Positions 55,662-64,000 of a stretch of 64,000 nucleotides of DNA are shown piece after piece (within the stretch, counting starts at the first letter, position 1; the number at the start of each line of letters is the position of its first letter). The DNA is from an uncultured Prevotella sp. Its GTDB lineage: Bacteria; Bacteroidota; Bacteroidia; Bacteroidales; Bacteroidaceae. The stretch is taken from positions 116,642-180,641 of the forward strand of contig CAMJGE010000004.1 of the NCBI GenBank assembly GCA_946405145.1, written 5' to 3'. The translations under genes and the position numbers were made by a program. The notes under the pieces were generated by a model. The model saw only the letters and a program-made list of their open reading frames with translations, searched no databases and was not told the origin of the DNA.

Positions 55662-57281
55662 CTAATTCGCCTCACTTACAAGCTCAGGCTGTTGAGGATC
55701 GTTTTTGGGGGATGTAAACTCCCAGCGGTTGGCAATCTTGTTGCCTAAAGTGACAGTGAGGGTGAGTTTCTGAGGACCTGGAATCGAATTGAAGGGTATG
55801 GTGATGGTGCCCAATTCCACATGTTTTCCCAAGGGGATGCCCTTCTTTGATATCTCGCCACCAGCCAGCACCTGTCGCTGTTCGTTGGTAATGAAATAAG
55901 CTGCACGAATGGGACTGATATCACCAATCGCATTATAGACCTCAACAGGCACGCGAAGGGTGTCGGCAGCAGTGAAATCAGCTTTAGGGAAACGTACCAA
56001 CGGCACGACAGACGAGCAGAACAGATGAAACTGTTTGGCAGAAAGCCGACCGACCTCATCAAAGTCCTGCAGTTCGAATCCTGCATTGTCGTCAGATAAT
56101 AGACTGGCCTCAACCTCTTGCTTATAGTAGTTCAGGCGCAGACTGTCGCTATCCATCCCTGATGCCGGGATTGGATGGATGGCAGGTCGGATGGAGTCAG
56201 GAAAATATTCGGCTCCCATCAGGAGGAACGATGGGTGATGGATATAAGACTCTATCACGCGGTTGATCTCTTCCTTCTGTGCGCCAGGCATATCTGGCTG
56301 AAGATAAAAGCCCAGTCTGTCAGCAGCACTAAACGCAGCCTCTGGAGGGCAATAGCCCTTGAAACGCATCAAGTTAAGTCCGCGCTCCTTACAGGCTCGG
56401 AAGGTATCGAGCCACGGCTCCACATCAGTTGAGGGATAGCCAGTCTGGGGAAACAGTCCTTGATCCACAACACCTCGCAGGTAAATGTTGTGACCATTTA
56501 AGACAGGCTGATGATTCTCTATCAGCGACTCGAACATACCAAATGTTGTCTCGTAATAATCTTCGCCCACAGAAATTCCAATCCGATAAAGGTGGGGATA
56601 AAGCTCATCCCACAAAGCCACCTCTTTTTCAAATGGCATCACAAGGTTGAGATTCCTACTATTCAGTGAGAAGTAACGGTTGACGATTGTAGCAGAATCC
56701 ACATCAGCCCGCTGCATCAGCACTTCCACTACCTCACTGTTCAGGTAGTTGATACGACCACCCAACTGAATATTTATCTGCACAATACCTTGGAAGGGGC
56801 GTGGATATAACTGTACACGTTCAATATAGAGTTCACGTGGCTGAGCACGCAGTTCCATACGTCCTGCCAAACCTTGCCAGCTGCCCTGATTTGCTGGTGT
56901 AGATACTACGATCAGGTTCCGTTGACCAGGAATCAGGAAATTCGTCACGTCATACTGATGGGCAGTAAACCGAGCCTGGATACTCCCCACTTTCTTACCA
57001 TTAACCAGGACTGTGGTTTCGGCACTCGGACGTTCCAGGAGGAGTGTTACATGGCGCTCTTTCCAGCCCGCTGGTATATAAATACTACGTTGATACCAGA
57101 TTCTTTCGGTCTGTTCACCCTTGCCATTTGTCAGCATAGAGCCAGGCAGTTGCACGAAATCCTTATAGACTGCCGAGTCACCAACAGCAAAATCCCATGA
57201 ACCAGTCAGGTCGATTACCTCCTGAGCGCTCATCAGCACACAAGCAAACAGAGAGAACAAAAATACAGAGAGTCGTTGCAT
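55662..57281 (-). CDS. Glycoside hydrolase family 2-like protein, apparently shortened
   Basis: LTGSWDFAVGD...IWYQRSIYIP...VLVNGKKVGS; HNIYLRGVVDQG; HHPSFLLMGAEYFPDS. Confidence 0.75.
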   Translation of the reverse strand: MQRLSVFLFSLFACVLMSAQEVIDLTGSWDFAVGDSAVYKDFVQLPGSMLTNGKGEQTERIWYQRSIYIPAGWKERHVTLLLERPSAETTVLVNGKKVGSIQARFTAHQYDVTNFLIPGQRNLIVVSTPANQGSWQGLAGRMELRAQPRELYIERVQLYPRPFQGIVQINIQLGGRINYLNSEVVEVLMQRADVDSATIVNRYFSLNSRNLNLVMPFEKEVALWDELYPHLYRIGISVGEDYYETTFGMFESLIENHQPVLNGHNIYLRGVVDQGLFPQTGYPSTDVEPWLDTFRACKERGLNLMRFKGYCPPEAAFSAADRLGFYLQPDMPGAQKEEINRVIESYIHHPSFLLMGAEYFPDSIRPAIHPIPASGMDSDSLRLNYYKQEVEASLLSDDNAGFELQDFDEVGRLSAKQFHLFCSSVVPLVRFPKADFTAADTLRVPVEVYNAIGDISPIRAAYFITNEQRQVLAGGEISKKGIPLGKHVELGTITIPFNSIPGPQKLTLTVTLGNKIANRWEFTSPKNDPQQPELVSEAN

Positions 57282-57284
57282 ACC

Positions 57285-57965
57285 TTATTTAGAATTCAAG
57301 AATTGGTTCACTTGATCTGCTATCTGGCGCATTCCCTTCACAGAAGGGTGACCAGAAATCTTATCGATGGCTGTCAGTTCTATCACAGGCACACCATAAT
57401 GTGCGCAGATGGTTTTCACCGACACGTCGATCTCATCGCGAAGATCATCATTCAGCAGAAAATATATCTTAGTATTCAGATAATAATCTGTCATCCATTT
57501 GAGCATACGAGCCAGTGCCGGACGAAAATAATACATATCACCTTCGGTAATACCTTCATATTTGTATTCTCCAACAGGTGATCCAGCCCAACTGTCATTA
57601 GTGGCACCAAATATAAAGATGATATCCGGTGAGCCTAAGTTGTTCATACGGGTGTTGAAAGAGCGGGCCCGATAGTCATTACCGTCATAACCTGTATAGC
57701 TGATAGTGGCACCGCTGTAGGAATTGTTCAGGCACAAACGCCAACCATTCTCCTTGATGACCTGATGCCACCAGGTCTGCCTCACCTCCTTCACATCGGT
57801 CTTTGCCTCACTGTTCTTGGCATAATACCATAGTTCATTAGTGGCAGGTGTCACAAAATCCTCGTAGGTAGAATAAGAATCACCCAAAACCGACACTGAC
57901 ATCGTCTGGGCTGTCACTGTGCCGACCAGAAGTGCACCTAACAGTATAAAAAATAGTTTCCTCAT
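57285..57965 (-). CDS. SGNH/GDSL-like hydrolase
   Basis: VSVLGDSYSTYED; IIFIFGATNDSW; secreted. Confidence 0.82.
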   Translation of the reverse strand: MRKLFFILLGALLVGTVTAQTMSVSVLGDSYSTYEDFVTPATNELWYYAKNSEAKTDVKEVRQTWWHQVIKENGWRLCLNNSYSGATISYTGYDGNDYRARSFNTRMNNLGSPDIIFIFGATNDSWAGSPVGEYKYEGITEGDMYYFRPALARMLKWMTDYYLNTKIYFLLNDDLRDEIDVSVKTICAHYGVPVIELTAIDKISGHPSVKGMRQIADQVNQFLNSK

Positions 57966-58061
57966 GCGAAATGGTTATTTAGTTGCCTGCAAAAATAGTG
58001 AAAATTCTACAAACAGAACTAGTTTTTTCGATTTTCCTTCCGATATTTGTATTTTTTTACT

Positions 58062-58069
58062 TATCTTTG
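58062..58069 (+). promoter_or_regulatory. -7 element TATCTTTG
   Basis: Upstream of the GH53 start at 58109. Confidence 0.5.
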
Positions 58070-58108
58070 TACCCTGAAACAAGGATAAAACCTAAAAAAA
58101 CAACTAAT

Positions 58109-59323
58109 ATGAAACGAATATTTACCTCTTTGCTATTCCTTCTTCCTTTTATAGCAGTTGATGCCCAAGACACCTTTGCGAGAGGAGCAGATGTCAGCTG
58201 GTGTACGGAAATGGAGGCAAGCGGAAAGAAATTCTATAACGCCAATGGGCAGGAGACTGAAATAATGGCCTTGATGAAAGCTATTGGCATGAATGCCATC
58301 CGTCTGCGAGTATGGGTGAATCCACTTGGCTACGGCTATGGTGCCTGGAGCGACAAGGCTGATGTGATCAACAAAGCAGAGAGAGCCCATCAACAAGGTC
58401 TTGCCCTGATGATTGACTTCCATTACAGTGACTTCTTTGCTGATCCTGAACGTCAGGAGAAGCCCAAGGATTGGAATAGTTACACTATCGACCAACTAAA
58501 GACTGCCATAGCTGACCATACAAAAGACGTACTCAATGCGCTCAAGGAAAAAGGCATCGAGCCTAAATGGGTACAGGTGGGCAACGAGACTAACAACGGT
58601 ATGATCTTCGACAGCGGAAAGATAGATTGGGATAACAAAAAAGGCAGTGCTCGCTATAATGATTATGTGGCACTGAGCAATGCCGGTTACGATGCTGTGA
58701 AAGAAGTATTACCCGACACCTACGTCATCATCCATATCGCCAATGCCTACAATGCAGCCGACTACGATGGCTGGTTTTATAAGGAATTCAAGGAAGCTGG
58801 TGGTAAGTTTGACATGATAGGTCTCTCCCACTACCCTGACTGGACAGACTGGAACAGCACGAAGAGCGATGTAGCCAGCAATGCCAATGCAGCCAACAGC
58901 GTAAAGAAGTTAGGCGACCTCTTCAACGTACCTGTGATGATTGTCGAGACGGGATTCAGCAAACAGGATGCCTCAAAAGCTTCAGAAGTGATGACCGACC
59001 TGTTCAACAAGACCAAGAATCTCTCCCAATGCGCCGGCATCTTCTATTGGGAGCCCCAGGTTGATGGTGTCTGGAAACCCGAATATTACAACACCCTTGG
59101 TTGGAAGGCCTACGATATGGGCGCTTTTACTTCCGAAGGCAAACCCACTGCAGCCTTAGACGCTTTCGGTGATGGCGCCACAGGTATTCATCAGATGCCA
59201 ACAGCCCAAAGAAATGAGCCCACCCAGTGGTTCGATCTCACAGGGCATCAGCACACTACTCCCAGCAAAGGCCTCTACATCAAGAAAAACGGGGATGAAA
59301 CTCAAAAGGTGATCATACCATAA
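58109..59323 (+). CDS. Arabinogalactan endo-beta-1,4-galactanase (GH53)
   Basis: FARGADVSWCTEMEASGKKFYN; NAIRLRVWVNP; WVQVGNETNNGM; VMIVETGF; start corrected from 57983. Confidence 0.93.
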   Translation: MKRIFTSLLFLLPFIAVDAQDTFARGADVSWCTEMEASGKKFYNANGQETEIMALMKAIGMNAIRLRVWVNPLGYGYGAWSDKADVINKAERAHQQGLALMIDFHYSDFFADPERQEKPKDWNSYTIDQLKTAIADHTKDVLNALKEKGIEPKWVQVGNETNNGMIFDSGKIDWDNKKGSARYNDYVALSNAGYDAVKEVLPDTYVIIHIANAYNAADYDGWFYKEFKEAGGKFDMIGLSHYPDWTDWNSTKSDVASNANAANSVKKLGDLFNVPVMIVETGFSKQDASKASEVMTDLFNKTKNLSQCAGIFYWEPQVDGVWKPEYYNTLGWKAYDMGAFTSEGKPTAALDAFGDGATGIHQMPTAQRNEPTQWFDLTGHQHTTPSKGLYIKKNGDETQKVIIP

Positions 59324-59324
59324 T

Positions 59325-59359
59325 AAAAAAGAAGACAACCATATCGGCTGTCTTCTTTT
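59325..59359. terminator. Terminator between GH53 and tRNA-Met
   Basis: AAAAGAAGACA...TGTCTTCTTTT. Confidence 0.75.
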
Positions 59360-59361
59360 CG

Positions 59362-59435
59362 TAGCGGGAGCCGGGATTGAACCGGCGACCTCATGATTAT
59401 GAATCATGCGCTCTAACCAGCTGAGCTATCCCGCC
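59362..59435 (-). tRNA. tRNA-Met (CAT)
   Basis: Minus strand GGCGGGATAGCTCAGCTGGTTAGAGCGCATGATTCATAATCATGAGGTCGCCGGTTCAATCCCGGCTCCCGCTA; could be a tRNA-Ile2. Confidence 0.9.
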
Positions 59436-59577
59436 ATCTGCTGTTAAGCGGGTGCAAAGGTACTACTTTTTTGGAAACTACCAAAATTTTTCGGGAAAAT
59501 ATTTTTTATTTCGCAGTTTTTTCGTAATTTTGTGGCGTAGATTTCTCTATTTACCAATAACAATTGACTAAAAGCGT

Positions 59578-59982
59578 ATGGGAAAGCAGCGAATAGACAT
59601 TGAATATCCACTGACTACAAAGTCACCAAACATCATATGGGAACAAATCAGCAGCGCTCACGGGTTTGAACGCTGGATGGCGGATCATGTCACCGAAGAA
59701 AACGGCATCTTCACCTTTACCTGGGGAGAACCCTGGACTCAACAGGACGTTCGGAAGGCACACCTTATAGAATATGTGAAATACGACCATATCAGACTGA
59801 AATGGGATTATGAAGACGAGGCGAACGAAGACACCTATTGGGAGATGCGTATCGGAAAGAGCGACCTGACTCACCACCTCAATCTCTTCATTACCGATTT
59901 TGCTGAAGACGATGATGTGGATGGTTTGAAGATTCTCTGGGAGAGTAATCTGGACAGATTACATCGGGCCAGCGGACTTTGA
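59578..59982 (+). CDS. START-like (AHSA1/SRPBCC-type) domain protein
   Basis: WEQISSAHGFERWMADHV...FTFTWGEPW; small single-domain protein. Confidence 0.75.
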   Translation: MGKQRIDIEYPLTTKSPNIIWEQISSAHGFERWMADHVTEENGIFTFTWGEPWTQQDVRKAHLIEYVKYDHIRLKWDYEDEANEDTYWEMRIGKSDLTHHLNLFITDFAEDDDVDGLKILWESNLDRLHRASGL

Positions 59983-59993
59983 AGGATTGTAAA

Positions 59994-60082
59994 ATTGAAA
60001 GATTGAAAAATTGAAAGATTGGAGAATAGTTAAAAAATAACAAGGAAGTAAACTTCAATTCTTCAATTTTTCAATTCTTCAA
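59994..60082. repeat. Inverted pair of ATTGAAAG/ATTGAAAA 8-bp-period arrays
   Basis: attgaaagattgaaaaattgaaagattgg / cttcaattcttcaatttttcaattcttcaac. Confidence 0.85.
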
Positions 60083-60092
60083 CTCTTTTTAG

Positions 60093-60100
60093 TACCTTTG
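60093..60100 (+). promoter_or_regulatory. -7 element TACCTTTG
   Basis: Directly before the ATG at 60110. Confidence 0.6.
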
Positions 60101-60109
60101 CACGCTGAT

Positions 60110-62029
60110 ATGCCCGGCATTAAGAAATTAGACATATTCATCACCAAGCAGTTCGGTATGCTGTTTATGGGAACATTCTTCATCTGCCAGTTTGTGCTGA
60201 TGATGCAATTCCTGTGGCGCTATGTTGACGAACTGATTGGAAAAGGACTGACACTCGACGTGATGGCACAGTTCTTCTGGTATATGGGACTGATGCTGCT
60301 GCCCCAGGCGCTGCCTCTGGCTATCCTGTTGAGTTCGCTGATAGTATTCGGTAACCTTGGTGAGAGCTCTGAGCTGACAGCCATCAAGGCAGCAGGCATC
60401 TCGCTGATGCAGGCTTTCAGACCCCTGATTGTCATTGTCATCATCATCTCAGGCATCTCCTATTTCTTTCAGGATGTGGTCTATCCCAAATCCAACCTAT
60501 CCTTCTATCAGCTGCTGATCTCGATGAAGCAGAAGAGTCCGGAGCTCGAAATCCCCGAGGGTATCTTCTACGACGGCATCCCGGGATCGAATATCTATGT
60601 GCAGAAAAAGGATCTGAACACAGGTATGCTCTATGGCATCATGATCTACCGCCAGACAGGCAGCTACGAGGATCAGGCAATCATCCTTGCCGACTCAGGC
60701 ATGATGCAAACGACAGCAGAGAAGAAACATCTGATACTGAAGCTCTATAGCGGAGAGTGGTTTGAGAATATGCGTTCCCAGGACCTGGCTAACAGTGCCA
60801 ATATCCCCTACCGCAGAGAGACATTCTCCTCCAAGCGTATCGTACTAGATTTCGACAGCGGCTTCAACCTCGCTGATATGAATGACGTGGCTGGCGATGC
60901 ACGAGCCAAGAGTCTCAGCAAGATCATACACGATCTCGATTCGTTGAAGGAGTTCAACGACAGTGTGGGGCGGGTTTACTATAAGGATGCCAAGAACTAT
61001 TTCTTCCGCCAGCCAAACTATAGGGAGAAGGACTCGCTGAAAATGGTAAAGGCGCTGGAAGCTGACACACGATTATTCGACTCCGTCTATAACAATCAGC
61101 CTGATATGGCCAAGCAGGCTGCTGTGAAAGGTGCCATGAGTGGTGTCCAGCAGGTGCTAACCGACATGGAGATGAAGATGGAGTATGTCAAGTTCCTTCA
61201 CCGCAACTACCGCCAGCATCAGATTGAAGCCATCAAGAAGTTCACGCTGTCGCTCTCCTGCCTGATATTCTTCTTTATCGGAGCCCCCTTGGGTGCCATC
61301 ATCCGAAAAGGAGGACTGGGTGTGCCAGTAGTCGTGTCTGTACTGGTGTTCATCGTGTATTACATCTTCGACAACTCCGGAATGCGTATGGCGCGCGACG
61401 GGCAATGGAACGTATGGTTCGGACAGACTATCTCCACGATGGTACTCACACCGATAGCAGCCTTCTTCACCTATAAGGCCAACAAAGACTCCACCGTCTT
61501 CAACATCGACCTCTACAAGAACCTCGCCATGCGTGTGCTGGGTCTGCGCCAGAAGCGCCACATCACCCGCAAGGAGGTGATCATTGAAGACCCGAAATAC
61601 AAGATGGATACAATGATGCTGCAGAACATCTCAAAGGAGATCGAGGCCTATAGCGAGAACCATAAGCTGTTGCGCTGGCCGAATCCTATCAAGGTGTTCT
61701 TCCATGCAGGTGACGATCAGGAGATCGAGCGTATCAACCATACACTCGAGGTGGCTATTGAGGATCTGGGCTATACGCGCGACAGACAGATACTGGCTCT
61801 GCTCAACAACTACCCGATAATAGCCACGAACGCCCATACCCGTCCGTTCCGCAAGAAGTGGCTGAACATCGTAACAGGCCTGTGCCTGCCTCTGGGTGCG
61901 TTCTTCTACTTCAGGATGATACGTTTCCGTTTCCGTCTGTACAGAGACCTGCGTACCATCCGCCAGACCAGCGACCGCATCATCCCTCGTACACAGGCAT
62001 TGTCGCAAGAACAACCAAAGTTGGTATAA
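60110..62029 (+). CDS. LptF/LptG family permease
   Basis: N-terminal and C-terminal TM blocks; [34 protein letters not shown]; start corrected from 60098, which lies in the promoter. Confidence 0.9.
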   Translation: MPGIKKLDIFITKQFGMLFMGTFFICQFVLMMQFLWRYVDELIGKGLTLDVMAQFFWYMGLMLLPQALPLAILLSSLIVFGNLGESSELTAIKAAGISLMQAFRPLIVIVIIISGISYFFQDVVYPKSNLSFYQLLISMKQKSPELEIPEGIFYDGIPGSNIYVQKKDLNTGMLYGIMIYRQTGSYEDQAIILADSGMMQTTAEKKHLILKLYSGEWFENMRSQDLANSANIPYRRETFSSKRIVLDFDSGFNLADMNDVAGDARAKSLSKIIHDLDSLKEFNDSVGRVYYKDAKNYFFRQPNYREKDSLKMVKALEADTRLFDSVYNNQPDMAKQAAVKGAMSGVQQVLTDMEMKMEYVKFLHRNYRQHQIEAIKKFTLSLSCLIFFFIGAPLGAIIRKGGLGVPVVVSVLVFIVYYIFDNSGMRMARDGQWNVWFGQTISTMVLTPIAAFFTYKANKDSTVFNIDLYKNLAMRVLGLRQKRHITRKEVIIEDPKYKMDTMMLQNISKEIEAYSENHKLLRWPNPIKVFFHAGDDQEIERINHTLEVAIEDLGYTRDRQILALLNNYPIIATNAHTRPFRKKWLNIVTGLCLPLGAFFYFRMIRFRFRLYRDLRTIRQTSDRIIPRTQALSQEQPKLV

Positions 62030-62060
62030 CATACTATTATATATAATAAGGTGTAACAAT

Positions 62061-63272
62061 ATGGATTCATTTAAACTGAACACAATAGAGGAAGCTGTAG
62101 AAGACTTCGGCAAAGGAAAGTTTGTGATCGTCGTCGATGACGAGGACCGCGAGAATGAAGGTGACCTCATCATCGCCGCAGAGAAGATCACTGCCGAGAA
62201 GGTGAACTTCATGCTGAGGAATGCCCGTGGTGTGCTCTGCGCTCCCATCACCATCGATCGCTGTAAGGAACTTGACCTGCCCCATCAGGTGCAGGACAAC
62301 ACCTCAGTGTTGGGCACCCCCTTCACTGTAACCGTTGACAAGCTGGAAGGCTGCACCACTGGTGTCTCTGCCCACGACCGAGCTGAGACTATCAAGGCAC
62401 TTGCCGACCCCGCCTCACGCCCGGAGACCTTTGGGCGCCCAGGTCACGTAAACCCCCTCTATGCACAGGAGAACGGCGTATTGCGCCGCAGTGGACACAC
62501 CGAAGCCACCATCGACCTCTGCCGCATGGCAGGTCTCTACCCTGCCGGCGCCCTGATGGAGATCATGAACGAAGACGGCACTATGGCTCGTCTGCCCCAA
62601 TTGATGGAACTCGCCAAGGAGTGGGACATGAAGATTATCAGTATTAAAGATATGATTGCCTACCGCCTGAAGAAAGAGTCGCTCATCGAGGTGGGCGAAG
62701 AGGTGGATATGCCTACCGACTACGGACACTTCCGTCTGATACCCTTCCGTCAGAAGAGTACCGGACTGGAGCATCTGGCACTCATCAAGGGCAAGTGGAA
62801 GGAAGATGAGCCTATCCTGGTACGTGTGCACTCCTCATGTATGACAGGTGATATCCTCGGCTCGAAGCGCTGCGACTGCGGCGAACAGCTCCACAAGGCC
62901 ATGCAGGCCATCGAGAAAGAGGGCAAGGGTGTGGTGATCTATATGCAACAGGAAGGCAGAGGCATCGGACTGATGAACAAGATTGCCGCCTATAAGTTGC
63001 AGGAGGAAGGCTACGACACAGTAGATGCCAACGTGCATCTGGGATTCAAGCCCGATGAGCGCGACTATGGTTGCGGTGCACAGATGCTACGCCATCTGGG
63101 CGTACACAAGATGCGCCTGCTGACCAATAATCCAGTGAAACGTGTGGGACTGGAAGCTTACGGCCTCGAAATCATCGAGAATGTACCCATTGAGGTAACA
63201 CCAAATCAGTATAATCTGCGTTATCTGGAGACAAAGAAAACCCGCATGGGACATCTGCTGCACCTGAAATAA
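62061..63272 (+). CDS. ribBA: Bifunctional 3,4-dihydroxy-2-butanone-4-phosphate synthase/GTP cyclohydrolase II
   Basis: [45 protein letters not shown]. Confidence 0.95.
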   Translation: MDSFKLNTIEEAVEDFGKGKFVIVVDDEDRENEGDLIIAAEKITAEKVNFMLRNARGVLCAPITIDRCKELDLPHQVQDNTSVLGTPFTVTVDKLEGCTTGVSAHDRAETIKALADPASRPETFGRPGHVNPLYAQENGVLRRSGHTEATIDLCRMAGLYPAGALMEIMNEDGTMARLPQLMELAKEWDMKIISIKDMIAYRLKKESLIEVGEEVDMPTDYGHFRLIPFRQKSTGLEHLALIKGKWKEDEPILVRVHSSCMTGDILGSKRCDCGEQLHKAMQAIEKEGKGVVIYMQQEGRGIGLMNKIAAYKLQEEGYDTVDANVHLGFKPDERDYGCGAQMLRHLGVHKMRLLTNNPVKRVGLEAYGLEIIENVPIEVTPNQYNLRYLETKKTRMGHLLHLK

Positions 63273-63375
63273 CAGCCAAAGCGTCACAAATTCTGCTAAA
63301 AACACGAAAAAGTGACACAATCCTTGTGATTTCAAATTTATTTTGATTACTTTTGCACACAAATTTGTAACAAAT

Positions 63376-64000
63376 ATGGCACAATTATCAAATCGTTTGC
63401 AGCGCCTGGCCCCTTCAGCCACGCTAGCTATGTCACAGAAGAGTTCCGAAATGAAAGCTCAGGGCATCGATGTCATTAACATGAGTGTTGGTGAACCTGA
63501 CTTCAATACTCCCGACCACATCAAGCAGGCCGCCAAGATGGCTATCGACGAGAATTACTCTCGCTACTCACCAGTTCCTGGCTACCCCGATCTGCGTCAG
63601 GCCATCGCACGGAAACTGGAGCGCGAGAACCATCTACACTATGCACCTTCAGAGATCCTGGTGTCTAACGGAGCCAAGCAGAGCGTCTGCAATGCCGTGA
63701 TGGCGCTGGTGAACGACGGTGAAGAAGTGATCATTCCCGCCCCCTACTGGGTAAGCTATCCCCAGATGGTGAAGCTGGCTGGTGGAGAACCCGTCATCGT
63801 AGAGGCAGGTTTCGACCAGAACTTCAAGATGACACCTGCGCAGCTGGAAGCCGCCATCACCCCAAAGACCCGCATGATCATCCTCTGCTCGCCCAGCAAT
63901 CCTACGGGTAGCGTATATAATAAGGAGGAACTGCAGGCACTGGCAGAAGTGATCCTGAAGCACGACGACCTGTTTGTACTGGCCGACGAGATCTATGAGC
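63376..64000 (+). CDS. Class I/II pyridoxal phosphate aminotransferase (aspartate aminotransferase-like), 3' end outside window
   Basis: Translation MAQLSNRLQRLAPSATLAMSQKSSEMKAQGIDVINMSVGEPDFNTPDHI...LCSPSNPTGSVYN...LADEIYE; frame open to window end. Confidence 0.92.
   Translation, partial: MAQLSNRLQRLAPSATLAMSQKSSEMKAQGIDVINMSVGEPDFNTPDHIKQAAKMAIDENYSRYSPVPGYPDLRQAIARKLERENHLHYAPSEILVSNGAKQSVCNAVMALVNDGEEVIIPAPYWVSYPQMVKLAGGEPVIVEAGFDQNFKMTPAQLEAAITPKTRMIILCSPSNPTGSVYNKEELQALAEVILKHDDLFVLADEIYE

Noticed and set aside
55483-55665. 60-aa plus ORF with DPLAQSVEHNTFNVGVLGSSP
   Set aside because: Translation across tRNA-Lys; spurious.

Overview
This 64 kb window looks like a Bacteroidales chromosome, probably Prevotella or a relative. 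That placement rests on TAnnTTTG-type promoters, type IX secretion (T9SS) genes, DUF3667/DUF4834-type proteins and the dxs-trkA-trkH order. Most of it is housekeeping: aroA, PorW/SprE-like and PorX-like T9SS genes, tsaE, trxA, dnaE, psd/pssA, pyrH, birA, tadA, SprA/Sov, ruvA, ddh-purN, amtB, a glycine-cleavage cluster (lplA-gcvT-gcvH-gcvPA-gcvPB-lpdA), dxs-trkA-trkH, rsmI, a small glycosidase locus (GH2-like, SGNH, GH53), an LptF/G permease, ribBA and an aminotransferase. There is one signalling block (about 20-27.6 kb): a TPR histidine kinase, two kinase-less substrate-binding/PAS proteins, a STAS protein and a SpoIIE-type phosphatase fused to an ATPase domain. Three intact tRNAs (Pro-GGG, Lys-TTT, Met-CAT) and one tRNA-Pro-like remnant were read. 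The best candidate for something undescribed is a segment of about 0.85 kb bounded by a 41-bp duplication of the tRNA-Pro 3' part. It has arm-site-like repeats near both ends and three palindromes at exact 22-bp spacing, but no integrase. A second theme is a set of intergenic or in-gene repeats built from short tandem units (about 7-9 bp), often as inverted pairs beside start codons or gene ends, plus two in-frame repeat expansions in coding genes. All calls come from reading the sequence; no database search was run.
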